From Deltaproteobacteria bacterium (lineage in GTDB: Bacteria; Desulfobacterota; Desulfobacteria; Desulfobacterales; SG8-13), in NCBI GenBank assembly GCA_024639205.1, contig JAHEIV010000091.1, positions 1 through 9,144 of the forward strand: a stretch of 9,144 nt of DNA. Reading direction: 5' to 3'. The position numbers and the translations under genes are program-made. The notes beneath the pieces were generated by a model. That model searched no databases. It was given only the letters and a program-made list of their open reading frames with translations, and was not told the DNA's origin. Shown in pieces: positions 1-6,564 of the stretch. Position 1 is the first letter of the stretch; each line of letters starts with the position of its first letter.

Positions 1-1
1 C

Positions 2-133
2 AGGTGCCGGCTCTCTTGTCCCCGAATGGAAGACACGGGGGTGCGGCAGGACCGGCCCGACAGCGAAATCACGCTGCCGCATCCTATGGGAAAGGACCGG
101 AACTTGTCAAGCAGCAGCCAGCGTGAGGCGTGA
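2..133 (+). CDS. Possible C-terminal tail of an upstream gene (partial, doubtful)
   Basis: A reading frame is open from the left edge to a TGA at 131-133. It would encode about 43 hydrophilic residues rich in Asp, Glu, Arg and Ser, and roughly three quarters of its codons end in G or C, which resembles the real genes here. It stops just before the sigma70-like promoter at 142-169, a sensible place for a gene end. Against it, the opposite strand is also open over part of the segment, the stretch is too short for a reliable codon test, and I recognise no motif. It may simply be GC-rich intergenic DNA. Confidence 0.2.
   Translation, partial: RCRLSCPRMEDTGVRQDRPDSEITLPHPMGKDRNLSSSSQREA
39..84. 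repeat. Inverted repeat in the left-edge segment
   Basis: The arms at 39-49 and 74-84 can form an 11-bp stem with one G-U pair; the core is TGCGGCAG against CTGCCGCA. The 24-nt loop contains a second, competing small inverted repeat (CAGCG at 61-65, CGCTG at 72-76). No T-run follows on either strand, so it is not a standard intrinsic terminator. I do not match it to a known riboswitch. It could be RNA structure near the end of an upstream transcript. Confidence 0.35.
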
Positions 134-141
134 ACATTTAC

Positions 142-169
142 TTGACAAACTTTTTGCACCGACAGTAAT
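142..169 (+). promoter_or_regulatory. Sigma70-like promoter upstream of the PilZ/pseudokinase gene
   Basis: A perfect TTGACA lies at 142-147, followed by a 16-bp spacer and AGTAAT at 164-169 (4 of 6 to TATAAT). The surroundings (131-192) are clearly more AT-rich than the flanks. Transcription would start near 176 and give a leader of about 200 nt before the start codon at 373. The -10 box is imperfect, so this is a prediction. Confidence 0.4.
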
Positions 170-175
170 AAAAAC

Positions 176-372
176 AAGTGTTTCTTTAAAGTTGCCGCCC
201 GTTCTTGCGGTCGAAAAGGATCCGTTCGGCGCCGACGCGTATTTCGATAAACCAAACGTCGCTTCTCACTCGGCAACCAGGCATGCAGGTCATCACCCCC
301 CCCCACTACCCTGGTGTGCACCGGTGTGAGGGAAACGGGTGAAACCCGGGCTGTCAATCTCCAACCAAACCG
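176..372 (+). other. Leader region before the first gene, with C-run and small hairpins
   Basis: No convincing gene lies here; a 68-codon frame from 123 to 329 has no ribosome binding site and no recognisable protein. The segment holds an uninterrupted run of nine C at 296-304, a short self-complementary stretch at 312-321 (GGTGTGCACC) and a hairpin at 336-348 (CGGGT, loop gaa, ACCCG). The stretch 330-354 resembles the 5' part of a cobalamin riboswitch core, but the downstream core is missing. No clear Shine-Dalgarno precedes the start codon. Confidence 0.35.
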
Positions 373-2124
373 GTGGCTATGGAAATTACCCACAACCGCA
401 GGCGCTGGATCCGGGAAGTGTTAAATCCCCCGGAGATCGGTGTCGTTTACACCGGCAACAGGGGATTTTTCCCCGATGCTCCCGTCAACCGGCAACCTTC
501 GATGCTGTTTGTCGATTTGCTCAATCGCAGCCTGGGTGGCGTCATCCTGCGAACGAAATGGCAGATCGATCTGGAGTCAGAATTCTTCCTGCAAATCCAC
601 AACGCCCTGGAAGACCTATGGGAAACCGTTACAGTCAGGGTCAAGTGGGCAAATGCCGATCCGCACAGACCCGGTTACAACATCATCGGCGTGGAGTTCT
701 GCTCACCGGAGGAAGCCGTTCGAATGCCTGAAGAACAACGCCCGTCACGCAAAATCGTACCGCTTCCATCGGATTACGAATTTTTCCGGGCCTGGGAACT
801 GTTTCAGGCCATACCCCGGGATGCCGTGTGCGCCGTCTTAAACGAACTGACGTATGGACACGTAAAAGCCGGATACCGGCTGCTGAAAATGGGCACCCGC
901 ATCGACTCCTGCCATTTGATTCAAACCGGGACCTGTGTTGTTCAGGTCGAGAAAAACGGAAAGCTGCAGCCCGTCGGCCGCCTGCATCCCGGCGATATCG
1001 CCGGTGAAATGGCCATTCTCGACGATCTGCCGCTGGAAATGCACGTGGATGCGGAGACCGACCTGGAACTTTGGTCGTTGAGCCGCAAACGCTTTGACGC
1101 CATTTGCACCGAACACCCGGAGTTGAGAAATTTTTTAACCTACCTGCTGACACGACGGTTCGAGGCTGCAAACCATCACCTGAGAAGAAGGCTCGATCCT
1201 TACCTGGTCACAGACATGATCGGTGAGGGCACACACAGCCTGATTTTCAAGGGAGTGCACGCAACGCTGAAACTGCCGGTCACCATCAAGATGCTCAAGC
1301 ACGAGCTTTCTCTGGAAAAACCGTTCATCGATCCGCTGCAGAAACAAGCCCGCCTGATTGCCGGAATCAACCACCCGAACGTAGTCCGGATTTACGAGAT
1401 ACAGCAACGTTACCGCACCTTGTTCTTGATTTCAGAGCACCTGCCGGGCGAGCCCTTGAAGTCCCTGCTGGAGCGCTGGAAAAACCTGCCCCTGAATCGT
1501 GTCACCGGGTTTCTGGTGCAGGCTTGCCGCGGTCTGGTCCACGCCCATCGCCACGGCATCATCCATTGCCGTCTGACACCGGGCAACCTGGTGATCATCA
1601 GTGGTGATCGGCTCAAAATCGTCGACTTCATGATCGGACTGCGGGCAGAGAAGCTGGCAGACAGGGAAACCGGCGGGATGCACTACAGGGCGCCGGAACA
1701 ACTGGAAGGGGGAGCGTTCGATCATCGCGTCGACTTGTATGCACTGGGGGTCATCGCGTACGAAATGATAGCCGGCAGCAAACCCGTTTCAGCAGATGAA
1801 CTGCGGCGATTGCCCGATGATCCGGCCTTTCGAAAAGCGGGATTTCCGGAAATCCTGAAACGATTTGTCCTGAAAACCTGCGCATCCGATCCGGCCGGGC
1901 GATTTGACAGCGCACAACAGGCCCTGAATCACCTTCAGCCACTGGCCGATCACTATGGCATCCCCAGCGGGCAACCGGAGGGCGAGCAACGTAAAATCGC
2001 CACGATATCCCTGGTCTTTCGAGAGAAAGATCAACACGCCCTGAATCAAAGTCTGGAAGCATTCAGCTCCGGGCTCATAGATATTGACGCCGAGATCACC
2101 GGGATGGACATCGACGATCTGTAA
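373..2124 (+). CDS. PilZ - cyclic-nucleotide-binding-like - pseudokinase fusion protein
   Basis: A 583-residue cytoplasmic signalling protein without membrane segments. Residues 8-115 form a PilZ domain with both c-di-GMP motifs: R10-x3-R14 and N51-x-S53-x2-G56. Residues 137-262 resemble a cNMP-binding domain with G211-E212 kept, but the Arg expected in the phosphate cassette is absent (Leu-Glu-Met at 221-223). Residues 278-525 form a Ser/Thr-kinase-like fold: glycine loop G284-x-G286, Lys306, APE at 440-442 and Asp454. The HRD motif reads His-Cys-Arg (398-400), the catalytic-loop Lys is Thr402, DFG reads Asp-Phe-Met (418-420) and the helix-C Glu appears to be Gln325. Asn405 and Asp418 remain. 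It is therefore predicted to be a pseudokinase, perhaps still nucleotide-binding. A tail at 531-583 ends acidic. Start: GTG373 or ATG379; an in-frame TGA at 340-342 excludes earlier starts, and no good ribosome site separates the two. The gene precedes ppdK by 161 bp on the same strand. The domain calls are firm; partner and ligand are unknown. Confidence 0.9.
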   Translation: MAMEITHNRRRWIREVLNPPEIGVVYTGNRGFFPDAPVNRQPSMLFVDLLNRSLGGVILRTKWQIDLESEFFLQIHNALEDLWETVTVRVKWANADPHRPGYNIIGVEFCSPEEAVRMPEEQRPSRKIVPLPSDYEFFRAWELFQAIPRDAVCAVLNELTYGHVKAGYRLLKMGTRIDSCHLIQTGTCVVQVEKNGKLQPVGRLHPGDIAGEMAILDDLPLEMHVDAETDLELWSLSRKRFDAICTEHPELRNFLTYLLTRRFEAANHHLRRRLDPYLVTDMIGEGTHSLIFKGVHATLKLPVTIKMLKHELSLEKPFIDPLQKQARLIAGINHPNVVRIYEIQQRYRTLFLISEHLPGEPLKSLLERWKNLPLNRVTGFLVQACRGLVHAHRHGIIHCRLTPGNLVIISGDRLKIVDFMIGLRAEKLADRETGGMHYRAPEQLEGGAFDHRVDLYALGVIAYEMIAGSKPVSADELRRLPDDPAFRKAGFPEILKRFVLKTCASDPAGRFDSAQQALNHLQPLADHYGIPSGQPEGEQRKIATISLVFREKDQHALNQSLEAFSSGLIDIDAEITGMDIDDL

Positions 2125-2140
2125 TCCGGATGTTTCGGAA

Positions 2141-2191
2141 GCCGTCCTCCGGCGGGTGCGTTACCGCAGGGTTCGGTAAATGCAAATACCG
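2141..2191 (+). other. Small hairpins between the pseudokinase gene and ppdK
   Basis: The spacer has a weak 4-bp stem at 2141-2153 and a 6-bp stem TTACCG / CGGTAA (2161-2166 and 2174-2179, 7-nt loop). CGGTA at 2174-2178 could pair instead with TACCG at 2187-2191, so two alternative structures exist. No T-run follows, so no classical intrinsic terminator separates the two genes. A TATATT at 2234-2239 could be a -10 box, but no -35 box lies at the right distance. Whether ppdK has its own promoter cannot be read here. Confidence 0.25.
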
Positions 2192-2271
2192 ATCGCCATT
2201 GGATGACCGCTAGGCTAACTGCCTTTGCATCTATATATTCACCAAATCATATCCGGTGTTTCATCATTATT

Positions 2272-2279
2272 AAAGGAGA
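2272..2279 (+). promoter_or_regulatory. Ribosome binding site of ppdK
   Basis: AAAGGAGA lies 7 nt (from the end of GGAG) before ATG 2286. It is the strongest Shine-Dalgarno on the + strand here and fixes the ppdK start. Confidence 0.85.
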
Positions 2280-2285
2280 CGTGCC

Positions 2286-5021
2286 ATGACGCAGCAATGG
2301 GTATACCGATTCGACGAACTCGATGCAGTGGAGGAAACTGTCGGCGGCAGCTGGGAAGACGTCCGGTCCTTTCTGGGCGGCAAGGGTGCCAATCTGTTTG
2401 AAATGGTGCGTTTGGGGATTCCGGTTCCGCCCGGCTATACCGTGACCACCCAGGCGTGCAACGCGTATCTTGCCGGCGGCGGCGCCGTTCCGGAGGGCAT
2501 GTGGGAACAGATGATCGCTGCGCTGGAATCGATGGAGGAGTCGACCGGAAAGAAATTCGGTGATCCGGACAATCCGCTCCTGGTTTCGTGTCGATCGGGC
2601 GCCAAATTTTCTATGCCCGGGATGATGGACACGGTTCTGAACATCGGCTTGAATGACGAAACCGCCCAGGGTTTGACGAAACTGACCGGCGACGAACGCT
2701 TCGTTTACGATGCCTACCGTCGCCTGGTCCAGATGTTCGGCAGCGTGGTGATGGGCATGCCCGACGAGATCTTCGAAGAAGTGATCACGGCAGCGTGCAG
2801 AAAAGCGGGTGTGCAGTCCGATACGGAGCTGCCGGCCGAAAGCTGGAAAACGATCACCAAAGACTTCAAGGATCTTTTTCGCCACTACACCCACCACCGG
2901 TTCCCGCTGGTGGTGCGCGAACAGCTCAAACTGGCTACCGAAGCCGTTTTCAAGAGCTGGAACGGCAAGCGCGCAGTGGATTATCGCAAAGCCGCCGGTA
3001 TCCCGGATAATCTGGGCACGGCGGTCAACATTGTCGCAATGGTATTCGGCAATATGGGCAATGAATGTGCCACCGGGGTGGCCTTGACCCGCAACGGTAC
3101 CACCGGCGAAAAGCGGATTGAAGGTGACTACCTCACCAACGCCCAGGGAGAGGACGTGGTGGCAGGCATCCGACTGACAAAGGATCTCAAAGAGCTGCAG
3201 GTCGAAATGCCGTCGGCCTATGCCGAATTCGAGCAGATTGCCCAGCGCCTCGAACGACACTACCGCGACATGCAGGATGTAGAATTTACGATCGAAAACG
3301 GCAAACTGTGGATGCTTCAGACCCGTGACGGCAAGCGTTCGGCCCAGGCCGCCGTGCGCATCGCCGTGGATATGGCCGAGGAAGGCTTGATCAGTAAAAA
3401 AGAGGCCGTGTTGCGGGTCAGCCCGGAGCAGGTGGATTTTTTTCTCCACCCGCAGTTTCACCCGGATGCGACCAAGGCAGCGAAAATCGCCGGTCGACTG
3501 CTGGCCAGCGGGCTCAACGTCTCACCCGGGGCCGCTATCGGTGTGGCAGCTTTTGACGCCGACCTGGCGGAAACCTGGGCCAAAAAGGAAAACAAGCAGG
3601 TGATCATGGTGCGCCCGGAAACCAAACCGGATGACGTACACGGCATGCTGGCGGCCGAAGGAATCCTGACCAGCCGCGGGGGCCGTACCAGTCACGCCGC
3701 CCTGGTTGCACGCCAGTTCGGCAAACCGGCCGTGGTGGGCGTTGCGGCCCTGAGCATTGAAATTGCCAAACGCCAGATGCAGGTCGGTGACACGGTTATC
3801 AACGAGGGGGACTGGCTGTCCATCGACGGAACCACCGGGGAAGTTTTCACCGGAAAGCTGGAAACCATGGTACCCGACATTAAGGACCCGAATTTGATAA
3901 AACTGCTGTCCTGGGCCGACGAGTTCCGCCGTCTGGGAGTCTGGGCCAATGCCGATTACCCCGCCGACGCCCGGCGTGCCCGGGAATACGGGGCAGAAGG
4001 CATCGGCCTGTGCCGAACCGAACACATGTTTTTCGAAACCGACCGCCTGCCCCTGGTGCAGAAAATGATCATGACCGACCTGCCGGTGGAGCAAAAAGAA
4101 GCCCTCCAGGCCCTGCTGCCGTTTCAGCGGGAGGATTTTGCGGGTCTCTTTCGCGCAATGGACGGGCTGCCGGTCATCATCCGCCTCATCGATCCCCCCC
4201 TGCACGAATTTCTTCCCGATCCCATGGAGCTGCTGCACGAACTGGCGGATTTGAAGATCCGCCTGCAGCACGCAACCTCACTGGCGGAAATCGACGAACT
4301 TCTCCAGCAGGTCAAGACCAGGGAAACCGTCCTCAAAAGGGCCGAAACCCTGCGGGAAGCGAATCCGATGCTCGGCCTGCGGGGAGTGCGCCTTGGTATT
4401 TTTATACCGGAGCTGACCGCCATGCAGGTGCGCGCTATTTTCGAGGCGGCTTGTGAGGTGGCCAGAGAAGATGTGTCCGTGCATCCGGAGGTGATGATAC
4501 CGCTCACCAGCCATGTGAACGAGCTCAAGGTCCAGCGCTCTGCTCTGGAGGTCGTAGCCAAAGAGGTCATGCAGGAGAATGGTGTGGAAATCGACTACAA
4601 GTTCGGAACGATGATCGAAATTCCGCGGGCGGCTTTAACCGCTGACCAGATTGCCGAACACGCCGAATTTTTCTCTTTCGGCACCAACGACCTTACCCAG
4701 ACGACATTCGGCATCTCCCGTGATGACGCCGAGGCCGGCTTTCTGATCGACTACATGGAAAAGCAAATCCTTCCCAACAACCCATTTGCCACGATCGACG
4801 AAGATGGCGTCGGCAAGCTCATGGCTATGGCCGTTCAGGGTGGGCGCTCGATCAACCCCGACCTGGAATGCGGGATCTGTGGTGAGCACGGCGGAGATCC
4901 TGAATCGGTCAAACTCTGCCACCGCATGGGATTGAGCTATGTTTCCTGCTCGCCTTTTCGGGTTCCCATCGCCCGCCTGGCAGCCGCCCATGCAGCGCTG
5001 GAGGAAATGCCAAAGAAATAG
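2286..5021 (+). CDS. ppdK: Pyruvate, phosphate dikinase
   Basis: Catalyses the reversible reaction ATP + phosphate + pyruvate to AMP + PPi + PEP in the cytoplasm, linking pyruvate to PEP for gluconeogenesis or PPi-driven glycolysis. The 911-residue product is complete and slightly longer than the usual 870-890; part of the excess is near residues 12-29. The N-terminal ATP-grasp domain shows GGKGANL (31-37), RSGAKFSMPGMMDT (103-116), GEDVVAGIR (288-296) and LQTRDGKR (344-351). The swivelling phosphohistidine domain has GGRTSHAALVAR (465-476), with His470 as the phosphorylated residue and Thr468 at the site that regulatory kinases modify in plant enzymes. The C-terminal PEP/pyruvate barrel has GLCRTEHMFF (574-583), MLGLRGVRLG (695-704), FGTNDLTQ (798-805) and CGICGEHGGDP with catalytic Cys865. 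Small deviations are Cys-Ala at 261-262 and Gly271, where the family usually reads Ser-Gly and Pro, and Arg467, where Met is usual. A strong ribosome site supports the start. The upstream pseudokinase gene may be co-transcribed. Confidence 0.97.
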   Translation: MTQQWVYRFDELDAVEETVGGSWEDVRSFLGGKGANLFEMVRLGIPVPPGYTVTTQACNAYLAGGGAVPEGMWEQMIAALESMEESTGKKFGDPDNPLLVSCRSGAKFSMPGMMDTVLNIGLNDETAQGLTKLTGDERFVYDAYRRLVQMFGSVVMGMPDEIFEEVITAACRKAGVQSDTELPAESWKTITKDFKDLFRHYTHHRFPLVVREQLKLATEAVFKSWNGKRAVDYRKAAGIPDNLGTAVNIVAMVFGNMGNECATGVALTRNGTTGEKRIEGDYLTNAQGEDVVAGIRLTKDLKELQVEMPSAYAEFEQIAQRLERHYRDMQDVEFTIENGKLWMLQTRDGKRSAQAAVRIAVDMAEEGLISKKEAVLRVSPEQVDFFLHPQFHPDATKAAKIAGRLLASGLNVSPGAAIGVAAFDADLAETWAKKENKQVIMVRPETKPDDVHGMLAAEGILTSRGGRTSHAALVARQFGKPAVVGVAALSIEIAKRQMQVGDTVINEGDWLSIDGTTGEVFTGKLETMVPDIKDPNLIKLLSWADEFRRLGVWANADYPADARRAREYGAEGIGLCRTEHMFFETDRLPLVQKMIMTDLPVEQKEALQALLPFQREDFAGLFRAMDGLPVIIRLIDPPLHEFLPDPMELLHELADLKIRLQHATSLAEIDELLQQVKTRETVLKRAETLREANPMLGLRGVRLGIFIPELTAMQVRAIFEAACEVAREDVSVHPEVMIPLTSHVNELKVQRSALEVVAKEVMQENGVEIDYKFGTMIEIPRAALTADQIAEHAEFFSFGTNDLTQTTFGISRDDAEAGFLIDYMEKQILPNNPFATIDEDGVGKLMAMAVQGGRSINPDLECGICGEHGGDPESVKLCHRMGLSYVSCSPFRVPIARLAAAHAALEEMPKK

Positions 5022-5099
5022 AAGGGTTGCGGGTTTGCTCTGAGACGCTGTGAAATGACACTGCTGCGGTTTTATGATCCGGTTTCATTTGAATCTGCA

Positions 5100-5116
5100 C
5101 ACCGCAGTGCGCGGTG
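5100..5116. repeat. Hairpin 1 after ppdK
   Basis: CACCGC and GCGGTG form a perfect 6-bp stem around a 5-nt loop. Its left arm can alternatively pair with the CTGCGGT upstream (around 5062-5070). No T-run follows, so it is not an obvious intrinsic terminator. It may protect the 3' end or assist termination between the convergent genes. Confidence 0.4.
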
Positions 5117-5133
5117 AGGATTGCAGTGAAGCT

Positions 5134-5153
5134 CCCCGCGACAAGCCGCGGGG
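5134..5153. repeat. Hairpin 2 after ppdK, very GC-rich
   Basis: CCCCGCG (5134-5140) and CGCGGGG (5147-5153) form a perfect 7-bp all-GC stem with a 6-nt loop, extendable by a T-G pair. It resembles the compact palindromes often dispersed in intergenic DNA (REP-like), but only one copy is in this window. It lacks a U-tract on both strands. Confidence 0.45.
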
Positions 5154-5179
5154 GATTCTGCTTAAATCTCGCTAAACGC

Positions 5180-5198
5180 TGGGGTTTCATTCACCCCA
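5180..5198. repeat. Hairpin 3, between convergent genes
   Basis: TGGGGT (5180-5185) and ACCCCA (5193-5198) form a 6-bp stem with a 7-nt loop, 26 bp downstream of the stop codon of the convergent lipoprotein gene. It is a possible weak termination structure for that gene, although no clear T-run follows on the - strand. Confidence 0.4.
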
Positions 5199-5224
5199 CC
5201 CGTGCAGGCCGGTTGAATGGTTTG

Positions 5225-5953
5225 TCAGAAGGCAGAGCGACCTTCGCGTTTTTGCTTTTCTTCCAGCGCTTGCCGCTTTTTTTCTTCCGCCAGTATGAAC
5301 TCATCCAGGTTGTCCGCATAATAGATTATCATTCGAAACAAGGGACGCTCGTTGCGGCGAGTCAGAATTGCCACGAGAAAGACATCGCGGTTGTTTTCCC
5401 AGTACTGTATCTCGCCGCGACCCTGCTGCAGTTGCGCCACCATCGGTTGGCCGTATTTTCCCGACAGGGTTTCGATGATATCGGAGATGTCGCGGATCGA
5501 TTCGATTTTCACGGTAAGGGGCTTTCGAGTGCCTTCGGAAAACAGGATTTCGACGTAGCTGAACGGCAGGTTTTTTCTGGCGGCCCAGCGGTACATCAGT
5601 TTGATGGTCGGGTGCTCGATGCGTTCGCCCGGAGGGTCGTTCAGGCGTCGATTCAGCTCATCGAGTCGCGGAAAATACTGCTGCAGAAATCCGCTTTGAA
5701 CGATTTCCAGGTTGATGACACTGCGATATTCGACTGCATCCGAGGAGAGGGTGTCTACGAGGCGCTCCCGCAGGGACTTGGAGTAAATGGTGTTGGAATG
5801 GATATCGAAAAACGTAAAGCTCCCGTTTCGGTCCTTCTTGGGCGTTTCGATCTTTTCTTCCGCAGAACAGGAAAAGACGGTCAAAATAACCAACAACGGG
5901 AGCACAAGCAAAACCCGTATTGATGATTTGATTGTTCCGGCACGCTGGTTCAT
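5225..5953 (-). CDS. Unrecognised predicted lipoprotein
   Basis: I do not recognise the family. From ATG 5953 the product is 242 residues. A basic start and a hydrophobic core (about residues 13-28) lead to Val-Phe-Ser-Cys, a near-lipobox with Cys29 as the likely lipidated residue; Phe at -2 is unusual. The mature part looks soluble and mixed alpha/beta, with an aromatic-rich middle and a segment around 163-192 (LSGKYGQP, then GEIQYWENN). It ends in a highly charged Lys/Glu helix (about 222-238) that may be a short coiled coil. The start at 5953 is chosen because GAGAGG lies 4 nt upstream; an in-frame ATG at 5977 adds eight residues but has no ribosome site. It converges on ppdK and diverges from the small gene at 6207. 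The signal peptide and ribosome site show this strand is coding; a long opposite-strand frame (5114-5923) is a shadow. Confidence 0.8.
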   Translation of the reverse strand: MNQRAGTIKSSIRVLLVLPLLVILTVFSCSAEEKIETPKKDRNGSFTFFDIHSNTIYSKSLRERLVDTLSSDAVEYRSVINLEIVQSGFLQQYFPRLDELNRRLNDPPGERIEHPTIKLMYRWAARKNLPFSYVEILFSEGTRKPLTVKIESIRDISDIIETLSGKYGQPMVAQLQQGRGEIQYWENNRDVFLVAILTRRNERPLFRMIIYYADNLDEFILAEEKKRQALEEKQKREGRSAF

Positions 5954-6031
5954 TGACCCTCTCGACAGTTCCCACATGTTTAATCGGGCTTGGCTGAAAA
6001 AGATTCATGAAAGTTGCGAGATCCGTGTCGC

Positions 6032-6085
6032 GTCTTTACCTGTACTACGAAAACCATAGTCTTTACCTGTTCTACAAAAACCATA
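6032..6085. repeat. Tandem direct repeat, two copies of 27 bp
   Basis: Copy one (6032-6058) and copy two (6059-6085) abut exactly and match at 25 of 27 positions; the differences are A6044/T6071 and G6049/A6076. Each contains TTTACCTGT and AAAACCATA. The pair lies in the divergent spacer between the lipoprotein and the small helical gene, where regulatory sites would be expected. The substitutions in copy two give TCTACA (6071-6076), which with TAAGAT (6095-6100) makes a weak promoter-like pair with an 18-bp spacer. It could be a doubled operator or a recent slippage duplication. Confidence 0.85.
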
Positions 6086-6190
6086 AGAGATCGGTAAGAT
6101 TGTGTCAAGCCACCGTTGCAAGCGGCAAATCCACTTGTAATTGCCGGATCGAGCGGCTAAGCTTGTGGTTGTCTATACAAACGAACCCGG

Positions 6191-6196
6191 AAGGAG
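6191..6196 (+). promoter_or_regulatory. Ribosome binding site deciding the 6207 start
   Basis: AAGGAG lies 10 nt before ATG 6207. An in-frame upstream TTG at 6141 has no such site, so the shorter protein is preferred. Confidence 0.7.
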
Positions 6197-6206
6197 AGCA
6201 GGCAAG

Positions 6207-6563
6207 ATGCACACCCGGGAAGCCATCATTTCCTTTTCTCAGAGTGAAAAGATCAAAGCCGGCATTATCTGGTTGTCCCAGGCGCTGGAGCTGTTGACCG
6301 GGCTGCCGGAAAAAAATCGTAAAAATGCGGAAAAGGTTGCACACGTATTTTTATCCTCCATGCTGCGAGATGTCCATCTTTCCGCCAGACTGTCCGGCGA
6401 CGACACATGGCGAGAAGCGGAGAAGAACATTGACCTGGCACTGGTGATGCTCGATTCCGGAGTTGCCCGGGAGTCCTCCTACCATATCACCCGCGCGTTG
6501 GGGAGCGTCACCACCATTGGCCAGCGGGCCATGTCCTATTTGAAGAGTCAAGGGTTATTGTAA
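6207..6563 (+). CDS. Small helical protein of unknown function
   Basis: A 118-residue protein that I do not recognise. It has no signal peptide, membrane segment, Cys pair or obvious catalytic motif. The composition suggests a nearly all-helical fold: amphipathic stretches at about 7-30, 37-62, 67-84 and 88-115 are separated by Gly-, Pro- or Asp-containing turns such as GLPEKN and SGDDTW. This would suit a small bundle or a binding partner, though that is inference. ATG 6207 is chosen for the ribosome site; starting at TTG 6141 would add 22 unconvincing residues. It is divergent from the lipoprotein gene, with the 27-bp tandem repeat upstream, and converges on the NUDIX gene, with 67 bp between stop codons. 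The codon pattern and ribosome site argue that it is real. Confidence 0.75.
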   Translation: MHTREAIISFSQSEKIKAGIIWLSQALELLTGLPEKNRKNAEKVAHVFLSSMLRDVHLSARLSGDDTWREAEKNIDLALVMLDSGVARESSYHITRALGSVTTIGQRAMSYLKSQGLL

Positions 6564-6564
6564 C

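Noticed and set aside
1..82. Short - strand frame from an ATG at 82 running off the left edge
   Set aside because: No ribosome site, only 27 codons visible, and it competes with an equally plausible + strand frame.
123..329. 68-codon + strand frame in the left-hand leader
   Set aside because: It spans the predicted promoter, lacks a ribosome site and translates the C-run; no protein-like features.
2213..2230. Possible sigma54 promoter before ppdK (TTGCA at 2225)
   Set aside because: The upstream GG is two bases too far away and the -24 box does not match.
2247..3461. 404-codon open frame antisense to ppdK
   Set aside because: ppdK is unmistakable on the other strand. The antisense product is His/Phe/Gly-rich with no family motif, as expected for the shadow of a GC-rich gene.
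3522..4271. 249-codon open frame antisense to ppdK
   Set aside because: Shadow of the conserved ppdK phosphohistidine and barrel coding sequence; no ribosome site or motif.
5114..5923. 269-codon + strand frame opposite the lipoprotein gene
   Set aside because: The - strand product has a signal peptide, near-lipobox and ribosome site. The + strand product has low-complexity Phe/Arg/Gln stretches and no ribosome site.
6007..6297. 96-codon + strand frame that translates the 27-bp repeat as a 9-residue repeat
   Set aside because: It overlaps the better supported gene at 6207 in another frame and has no convincing ribosome site. The peptide repeat follows automatically from a 27-bp duplication.
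6434..6453. Sigma54-like GG-N10-GC match
   Set aside because: It lies inside the coding sequence of the small helical gene and no gene starts just downstream; such matches are common by chance.
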